Shown here one piece after another: positions 28,801 to 35,301 of a DNA stretch of 35,301 nt. Where the stretch lies: the NCBI GenBank assembly GCA_003427395.1, contig BFEA01000172.1:782381-817681 (forward strand). Direction: 5' to 3'. Made by a program: the position numbers and the translations under genes. The DNA comes from Chara braunii (lineage: Eukaryota > Streptophyta > Charophyceae > Charales > Characeae). Numbering within the stretch: the stretch's first letter is position 1; each line of letters starts with the position of its first letter. Under the pieces are notes generated by a model, which saw only the letters and a program-made list of their open reading frames with translations, had not been told where the DNA came from and made no database searches.

Positions 28801-29515
28801 TTAAGCTTGTAGAACATTGCCCCCCTTGGGATGTGGCTGTGAGAGAAAGGCCGAGTGTGATCATTGTGTGATCGAAGGATTTGCCAGGGTTGATGGATGT
28901 GATTTCTGCTGTGGTGATCAGTCCTATGAGATCCTTTGATACCAACATCAGGTTAATTCGTGAGTTCACGAGACCTTGTGCTCCACTTGATAACAGGCAC
29001 TTGTAGGCGCATTGAGTGGGGTGCAGCAATCTGTATGCATCCTCTAGCTGCCCGTCCACCATTAGTTGTCTTACTATGTCCGGGATGAGATGACGCACAG
29101 AGGGTCTTGCTGCATTCAATCGATGATTTGCAGGGGTTGATGGACGTGATTTCTGTTGTGGTGATCAGTCCTATGAGATTCTTTGATACCAACGTCGGGC
29201 TGATTTGTGAGTTCGCAAAACCTTATTCTCCACTTGATGACAAGCACGTGTAGGGGCGTTGGGTGGGGTTCAGCAATCCACATGCATCCTCTAGCTGGTT
29301 GTCTGCCATAAGTTCTCTCAGGATGACTATGGCTGGGCTTAGATGAGGCAGAGAGGGTGTTGCTGGATTCGTTCGCTGTGTGAACGACCTTCTGTCCATT
29401 GTTGGATCTAATGCGGTATTAAAATCCCCTGCCATTATAATGGGGACATAATTCGGCAAGTTTTGATGGAGGCTGAGCCAAAAGTCCACCCTAGAGCCTG
29501 CAAATGGCAGGTCGT
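25850..29515 (-). pseudogene. Long minus-strand LINE: distal endonuclease, RT and C-terminus
   Basis: Reading right to left: VDFWLSLHQNLPNYVPIIMAGDFN with the APE-type GDFN motif (about 29480-29435); a tandem-duplicated region; a linker helix (FNEGMTQLRERAKKF, about 28690); RT motifs HPDQTGFTPSRNTQGN and SSKAYDHINWDFL (about 27880-27740), with the motif A Asp apparently replaced by Asn (LSINSSKAYD); LLVDDVTI, a YADD-type motif C (about 27480); then the thumb and post-RT region LARWENLHTSLVGQTIAINN, YLWKNN and NKGGLRILDP (27200-26960); and the C-terminal part to about 25850. Many frameshifts make it a pseudogene. It is continuous with the pieces at 30461-30684 and 33437-33767 across two insertions. 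Confidence 0.85.
28871..29372 (-). repeat. 248-bp tandem duplication within the LINE
   Basis: 28871-29118 and 29119-29372 are diverged direct copies. Both carry gatttctg, then gtggtgatcagtcctatgag, then ctttgataccaac, then catcctctagctg. The duplicated segment spans the end of the endonuclease domain, so the coding order repeats. Confidence 0.8.
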
Positions 29516-30452
29516 AGACTCGTAGCCGCACCCACCTGCCCCCGGTCGGACCAGCTGCGGTCAGGCCTAGCTAGCCCATGTCCCACCTGGCCTGGCCAGG
29601 TGAGAGGAGGATAGCCTTGGGCCGGGTTGGGTGATGGAAAAAGAGGAGCCAGTAGTGGGTGGCCTTTTGCAAACAAAAACTAAATGGCCATTACCCTGGC
29701 CTGGCCAGGTGAGAGGAGGATAGCCTTGGGCCGGGTTGGGTAATGGAAAAAAAGGAGCCAGTAGTGGGTGGCCTTTTGCAAACAAAAAATAAATAGCCAT
29801 TAGCCGCATCTGGGCCCAATTTGAGCATACAAACCTGGGCCCACCCAAGGCCAGACCTTGAACAAGAGTTGCAGCCGGACCTTCCCAGACCCAGACATAT
29901 TTTTCACCACCTGCCCCCACACAGGCCCTTAAGCACAATCCCACCCGCACTCGCCCATAGCTAGCATTTTTTTCACTACCCTCACCCGCGCGTACCCGCC
30001 CGTACCTGCCCATACCCGCCCATACCCGCCATTGCTTTTCCAAGTTTTCAACACCTTGCCCACCCATACTCAGCCTGACCATTTGGTGGCCCCTACAACC
30101 CCTTGATCAACTCAAGAACAACTAGGTACATGAACGACAAGTCTCGAGACAACTGCACATGCCATATATGAATGGGAGAAAAGAAGTCATGAGACAAATT
30201 CAAAGCATACTGAGGTCACACCTCCAGCAAACAGGAGGTCTGTCAAAAAAAAAAAAAAGTACATAGGGGTTGCTACCCCAATAAACGTGCATGCATGGGT
30301 GTAGACCCCCACATGTATATATGCATATCTTTTTGGCTGGTGAACCGTGCCAATGGCTGGTTGCAACTGCCAAATATCATGGATGTTCAATAAGGGTCGG
30401 GTGTGGCTATAGGAGAAGTAGGAGTTTGCGAGTTCTGGTCCACCCCATTGGT
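29516..30452. mobile_element. 937-bp insertion in the LINE, 8-bp TSD
   Basis: caggtcgt occurs at 29508-29515 and 30453-30460. The LINE reading frame resumes across the junction (minus strand: VCIYTPNDL, then PFAGSRVDFW), which proves that this block is an insertion. It contains a 109-bp tandem repeat, cccgcccatac-type short repeats near 30000 and an A run near 30246. There are no inverted termini and no protein. It is possibly a composite of older insertions. Confidence 0.75.
29586..29803. repeat. Two 109-bp tandem copies
   Basis: 29586-29694 and 29695-29803 are nearly identical. Both start cctggcctggccaggtgag and both contain gggccgggttggg and gccttttgcaaac. They lie inside the LINE insertion. 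Confidence 0.85.
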
Positions 30453-30460
30453 CAGGTCGT

Positions 30461-30684
30461 TAGGTGTGTATATGCACACCAGGTAAATGTTTTCTTCCTC
30501 AAATGCGACTTTCAAGCAAACCCACCTACCTTGCTGCTTATCATAGTCGAATGAAACAGGTTTGAATTTGGATGCGGGCAGTAGCCAAATAGCTACCCCG
30601 GCTGATGCTCTATCCGTGGCGGGCACTGTGTACGTCGTGTATGGCCAGATCACTCTTGCTTTAGCTGTGTGTGCAGGGGTGTCC
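30461..30684 (-). pseudogene. LINE endonuclease, middle piece
   Basis: The minus frame ARVIWPYTTYTVPATDRASAGVAI...ENIYLVCIYTPNDL is the central part of an APE-type endonuclease, ending at the YTPND motif. It is joined on one side to the VDFW...GDFN piece (29515) across the 937-bp insertion. On the other side it joins the SLNVNGL piece across the insertion at 30685-33436. Confidence 0.8.
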
Positions 30685-33436
30685 TTTCTTTTTTTTTTTT
30701 TTTTTTTTTTTGAAAACAAGTGCTCCATTCTACTCATGGGGAGCAGCACGTGCTGGGAACTGGGACCAGCGTCCAATATCGAATTGTACAGATCATTGAG
30801 AACATTTGAGAACATTTGAGATCATTTGAGATACCGGGGCCATTACCCGGCTTCGGCTGAGAACAGTCTGTGAGCACGATGTGATTCAGAAAGCATGGGG
30901 AGGATCATGAATATCTAATGACCTATTAAGGAACTACTGATGCAATAGGCTGCCACAGAGGTCCTACGAATGCTCACAACCCTCAGGATCCCTAACAAAC
31001 CTTTCTTAGACTTTCCAACACAGTCTTACTCCCTGCTGAGCTCTTCCAGGCCTCATGCCCCAAACCTGCTGGGTTACAGGGCAACACAAACTCGCCCGAG
31101 CTCCGACCAGCGTCGTCCCAGCAGCAACCCTTGGTTGTCCCTTGGGATGCCCACCCCAAAGCATCCCCAGATCTCTCTACCAGGCCTCACGCTCCTGCAC
31201 CAGCAGGTTACAGGGCAACACCGCAGCACCGGCCAGCGTCGTTCTGGCATCGAACAGCCGCAGATCACTGAGTATAACAACATCGAAACCGCCTAAGATG
31301 GGTTGCTAAGAGTCCCTAGAGTCCTAAGACATTAATAAGAATAACCGACTTTTTTTCCACTATTCAGACTCTACCAAGTCACTAGAATATGTGTGTCAAA
31401 AAGCCTCCCAACCACGAGTCAGATACTAGATGAAACCTATTCAATCCACCTACGACCACCACCAGCATGGCTGTTTTCAGCACGAACCGAAGCTCTTCCA
31501 GGCCTCATGCTCCCATCAGGTTAGGTTATAGAGTTGCACCACCGTGCTCCAGCAGTGGCCAGCATTGCGCCAGTTACGACCCCTGATGGCCACTGAGACT
31601 GCCCCCGCAAACAGCCCCCCAGAGCTCTCTACCAGGCTTCACGCCCCCATTAACCTAGGTCACAGAGTTGCACCACTTGGCTCCGGCTCCGGCCAGCGTT
31701 GCTCCAGCATCAGTCTTCGAGGGCCACCGAATTTTCGACCACCCTTCGCAGGATCACAGATGACTTGCCAAGATAGCACCTATTCCTACAACCTCCTCGA
31801 GAGGCAAACCAAATAGAAAGAAATAGTAAACTGGATGGTAGACTTCTTCGAGAGAGATCGCCTCCCTCCCCCTACCCCTCCCCCCTCAGCCCTACACTGC
31901 CTCCGCCGAGGTGAGTCACCCACTCTCCCTCGACCCCAATATAGGACCAACCCTCTACCCCCCTTTCCCCAAGAGCACACAGTTCCAACCTAAAGCATGC
32001 CCCCCCGCCCCTTGCCCATTTCTGCCTCCGCAGGGACTGATGGTGACCCACGCCAGCCCCTACCCCAGAATAGGGCAACCCCCTACTCCCCCCCTACCCT
32101 CTTTGAGACATGCACCCCCCATCTTGTGATGCCGCTGCAAGATAGAGCTCCCCCCACCCCCTTCCTACCGTTCAGCCCTCCGGGAACGATCCGATCCAGC
32201 CGACTACAGTTATTGATGACGCACTTACCAAAATGTCGTTCGCAATTTGGAAAAGCAAGGCCTCTTCAAAAATATGCAATAACCCCCGAAAACACCCTAC
32301 ATCTTTAAGAACAACCCACTGAAAAAAGCGCATGGGGCTGCCGCTTGCGCCAATCAACGTCTGGCAGCCACCATGTGCACTTATCACCAATTTAAAAGAA
32401 GCAAAAACTAATTATCGGAGAGATTCTGAAGTTTTCGGGTTCCGAGATTAAAAAATCATGATAGAAACTTTACTTGGGACTTTTAGAAATTATAGTCGAA
32501 ATTCAAGGATACGTAATTATAGGACAGATCCCTACGTATTGTGATGGCGATTCAGAATGGACAATATATGTTTGTGTGTATGTGTGTACATTTAGATGAG
32601 AATACTTTGCTTGAGACTTATAAGAAATTGTAGTTGAAATTCAAGGATATGTGTATATGTGTGTACATGTAGATGAGAATTTCGCTGATCAGAAAACAGA
32701 GGATAAGATTGAGAGTTTATTTTTCCAAATTTGAGCAACTGAATTTATAGCTGTGTAAGCACTATATTACAGCAAGAATATAGGAAATTAGAATATACAA
32801 AATTGAGATCAGCGAAATCGGTTTGAAAAGGCAGCCGACACGAAGAGCACCACAAATGTTCGCACAAATTCTCCTGCTCCATCGCCGTTGTCTCCATACC
32901 TGCTTCCGTGTCTTTAACCGTTGAACCAGCTCAAACGAACGCTTGAAATCGCCAACTCTTTTTGACGCTCCAGCTTGTACCAAGCCTCCCTCCTCCCACT
33001 CCGCATGAGAAGATGCTCCTCACTTTCTGCCCGCACTGCCCAACCAACCTCCACTAGCACTACCATGCCCAAGATCTCATGAAGATTATCCTAATCACCC
33101 CGACAGCCTCCCCTTCCTGTAGCGTGTCAACCCATGACACCACATGAACAAAGCACGGAGCAAGAGACCTCTTCAGCCTAGGTTATCAAGGCTGGAAGAA
33201 CCCTCAGCCGAAGCATCACGTCAATGGCCACGCCAGACAAAAACCAACGGAACCTCGCGCCATCGCCTGCCGCTGTAATCCCCATTGCCCACATCAACTC
33301 CTCGATATTCCTCGCAGGGAGCCGTGCCGACAAGGCGCCACCAACTCACGAGCCGGCCCATGTCGATAGCGGAGTGGCGCGGCGCTTCCGGTCGCGCCAC
33401 GCCGCCTCTGACCATCCGTCGCTCACTCCTACCCTG
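30685..33436 (-). mobile_element. 2.75-kb minus-strand retroposon inserted in the LINE
   Basis: Poly-T at about 30689-30711 is the tail. Next come the family 3' block and hairpin (GCTGGG at 30752, CCAGC to 30770), an 11-bp repeat (catttgaga, 30785-30830) and ccattacccggcttcggct. Then come four diverged units of about 100-130 bp at roughly 31040, 31170, 31490 and 31620, each with aggcctca/aggcttca, then cagggcaac or cagagttgc, then ggccagcgt. A CT-rich block (31860-32110) and AT-rich DNA follow. Near 33200-33430 a minus frame resembles that at 13160-13460. No RT is seen. No clear TSD is seen. It is probably a non-autonomous LINE derivative. Confidence 0.6.
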
Positions 33437-33767
33437 TACACAGATTGCATCCGGCCATCCGCCTGCGACAGGGCAGTTGATCATTAGTCCAAATGGCCTC
33501 TTTTTTCACAGGTATTGCTTGGATGAGCCCATTGACATTCAGCGACCCAATATCTAGATTGTGGATGTTCGGGCAGCTGGCCGGGTTGTCTACGGCACAA
33601 CGTGGGTGGGGGGTGTTGTGGGGCGGGGTGGCACTCAAACTATTAGTGGGAGGCTGTGCCCGTGGAGGGTGAGGAGATATCGTGGCTGGTGAGCTCTCCA
33701 TATCCTGTTGTCTGGGGGTGTCATGCATTTGGGAAGGGTGAGATATTGTCAAGTCCGTTTAAAGTCA
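33437..33767 (-). pseudogene. LINE ORF1 end and ORF2 endonuclease start
   Basis: On the minus strand LDIGSLNVNGL (about 33560-33527) is the start of an APE-type endonuclease, followed after a frameshift by NCPVAGGWPDAICVQG. Upstream, a frame ending DPPFVLPNKIIGRTSIGG stops at TGA 33765-33767 and may be the end of ORF1. This is the 5' part of the LINE that continues at 30684 and 29515. Confidence 0.7.
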
Positions 33768-34260
33768 GCCCCCGATCGAGGTTCGACCAATGATTTTATT
33801 GGGGAGGACGAATGGCGGGTCTTCCCACTGGCTTTCCTCCATGCAATTCTCAATGTACTGTAAGGACGAGCAAACACAGGTGACAGGTGGGAGTGCTGTC
33901 TCCGTAAGGAAACTTGCCTCCCTTGTTATCCTCTAGTACTCTACTGCTGATCAACTGTCAACAGTGTGTGGACCTGTTAAACTCTTCATTCATGACAAGC
34001 ATTGAGCATCTGTCACAGGGAAGAGATGGGACATATGCTTGTAGTTGGGCTGATACCACTGTTACCCGTGCTAGTACCTGATCTTACCATAGGCAGCTGC
34101 AGGGTATATCATGGAAACACCCAGTCCCTCTCCCTGATTGATTGTCTGTCCTTCAGAACTTTGACCCATGCCAGGGGGATGAGTCCCTGTATGGTGTGTA
34201 GCTACCATGCACACCGTTTGTGTTCGCCCAAACGTGTTGGGGCCATGGCGAACGCGAACG
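33768..34260. other. Probable decayed LINE ORF1 or flank; no gene called
   Basis: Short minus-strand frames precede the ORF1-like stop at 33765, but I recognise no domain. Nothing else is visible. Confidence 0.3.
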
Positions 34261-34263
34261 TAT

Positions 34264-34281
34264 GTGTTTGTTTGTTTGTTT

Positions 34282-34333
<52 letters not shown>
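34264..34333 (+). repeat. (TTTG)n and 50-nt poly-T tract
   Basis: tttg repeats pass into about 50 T residues. It may be the tail of a minus-strand retroposon, but no body or duplication is clear. The open frames here are low-complexity artefacts. Confidence 0.7.
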
Positions 34334-34335
<2 letters not shown>

Positions 34336-34402
34336 GGGTCAGGGGGCATAGGCCTGTGTCCCTGATTGCCCCCCCCTGCTCTAAGAGTCGTGAATAGTGG
34401 CC

Positions 34403-34404
<2 letters not shown>

Positions 34405-34461
<57 letters not shown>

Positions 34462-34562
34462 TATGTGTGTGTGGTGCAGACTGTGCGGCAGACAGTCTGC
34501 AGCACACACACACACATACACACAGTCTGCCACACACACACATACACACAGTCTGCCACACA

Positions 34563-34617
<55 letters not shown>

Positions 34618-34619
34618 AC
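34405..34619. repeat. (GT)n and (CA)n arrays joined by an inverted junction
   Basis: A GT array (34405-34475) meets a CA array (34503-34619) through gcagactgtgcggcagacagtctgc, which is itself a hairpin. cagtctgc recurs twice more within the CA array (about 34526 and 34549). The whole is a large imperfect palindrome able to form cruciform or Z-DNA. Confidence 0.85.
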
Positions 34620-34660
34620 AAACACACACACACATCCATCAGTCAAGTGCATCCTGGGCA

Positions 34661-34713
34661 GACTGTCGGGATTCAACCTCCTGATGAGTCGGTGAAAGTC
34701 CGACGAAACCGTC
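34661..34713 (+). ncRNA. Hammerhead ribozyme 2 (type III arrangement)
   Basis: The order is GACTGTC (34661-34667), a short stem I GGG/CTC with loop attcaac, CTGATGA (34681-34687), stem II GTCGG/CCGAC with loop tgaaagt (34688-34704), and GAAA (34705-34708). Stem III pairs GACTGT with ACCGTC at five of six positions. All core residues match the hammerhead consensus, and cleavage is expected after C34667. Stem I is weak (one G-U pair), so activity may be low or need tertiary contacts. The core and stem II equal those at 20145-20172, so a repeat family is involved. Confidence 0.8.
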
Positions 34714-34763
34714 CGGCATAGTCATGCTTTTTTTGAGTGTATAGCGAATATGACAACATGTGT

Positions 34764-34801
34764 ACACACACACACATGGGGCCACACACACACACATGAC
34801 A

Positions 34802-34841
<40 letters not shown>
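34764..34841 (+). repeat. (CA)n microsatellite
   Basis: CA-rich DNA with a few interruptions (catggggc, catgacag) follows hammerhead 2 by about 50 nt. Confidence 0.9.
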
Positions 34842-34844
<3 letters not shown>

Positions 34845-34879
34845 CCATCTTCCCTCCAAAACTTCCAACACACACAAAA

Positions 34880-35030
34880 TTTTTTTCAAAAGATAAAAAA
34901 TAAATAAATAAACAAATTAACAAATTAAATAAAAAATGAATAAATAAATAACTAATCAAGTAAATATAAATAAATAAATAGATGAATAAGAAAATAAAGA
35001 AATAATTAAATAAATTGATAAATAAGCTAG
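34880..35030. repeat. Degenerate (AAAT)n tract
   Basis: Imperfect aaat/aaac repeats. No gene. Confidence 0.85.
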
Positions 35031-35087
35031 GCTACCAGAGTGGCCCGGGGTCACTTGCCCGGCCGGGCCAAAAACAGGAAAAAAAGA

Positions 35088-35220
35088 ATATATATATATA
35101 TATATATCATCAAATAGAATATATATATATATATCATCAAATAGAATATATATATATGTATCATCAAATAGAATATATATCGTCAAATAGAATATATATA
35201 TATATATATATATATATATC
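35088..35220. repeat. AT microsatellite with catcaaatagaa units
   Basis: Variable (AT)n runs alternate with four copies of catcaaatagaa or cgtcaaatagaa, followed by a long AT run and cgtcac. It is a composite minisatellite adjoining the inverted ribozyme flank. Confidence 0.85.
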
Positions 35221-35301
35221 GTCACAAACAGAACTGCCCGGTAAAACCGTAGGCACAGAGAGAGAAGAGGACAACAAACGAGGGGCTGTGACAAACTGTT
35301 T
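35212..35301 (-). repeat. Inverted copy of the hammerhead 1 3' flank
   Basis: The complement of this segment begins aaacagtttgtcacagcccc and continues through cctacggttttaccgggcag to an AT-rich end. It matches 20170-20255 with few changes. The window stops exactly where the GAAA end of a minus-strand hammerhead would continue, so a third ribozyme core probably lies just outside. Confidence 0.8.

Noticed and set aside
34202-34700. Cys/Val- and His/Thr-rich frames
   Set aside because: These are direct translations of GT/CA microsatellites.

Overview
This is a gene-poor eukaryotic window made almost entirely of nested transposable elements. I see no operons, Shine-Dalgarno sites or bacterial genes. 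A full-length plant-like U2 snRNA copy, LINEs with plant-type C-termini, many miniature inverted-repeat elements (MITEs), long poly-A tracts and a Penelope-like retroelement point to the green lineage. The highly charged gag-like protein and the repeat style suggest a charophyte such as Chara or an early-diverging plant. That is inference and not shown by the sequence.

Layout. 1-2150: tails of minus-strand retroposons and unassigned DNA. 2150-4900: AT-rich spacer, then a cluster of fold-back elements. 4911-5140: U2 retropseudogene with A-rich tail and target-site duplication (TSD). 5250-10892: a nearly complete Penelope-like element (PLE). It has 639-bp direct terminal repeats (pseudo-LTRs), a gag-like ORF1 (zinc knuckle, coiled coil, SAP-like end) and an ORF2 with an N-terminal GIY-YIG nuclease followed by reverse transcriptase (RT). 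10890-15450: poly-A-only insertions, a SINE carrying a MITE, a minus-strand retroposon at about 12.1-13.7 kb, and more MITEs. 15450-17450: unassigned DNA with one hypothetical ORF. 17695-19150: retroposon tail, hAT-like MITE and a plus-strand LINE fragment. 19290-20137: microsatellites and a 702-bp assembly gap, followed at once by a hammerhead ribozyme core. 20290-23300: GC-rich minisatellite and a decayed minus-strand LINE. 23300-25450: poly-A insertion, MITE, plus-strand LINE fragment and GA microsatellites. 25850-33767: one long minus-strand LINE split by two later insertions. 34260-35301: poly-T, GT/CA arrays, a second and more complete hammerhead, AT-rich minisatellites, and an inverted copy of the first hammerhead's 3' flank.

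The PLE ORFs and their terminal repeats form one replicating unit. The LINEs probably supplied the machinery that moved the U2 copy, the SINE-like tails and the bare poly-A insertions. Several LINE and SINE tails share a 3' hairpin whose base pairs covary between copies. Nearly all coding sequence is damaged, and I see no confident intact host gene.
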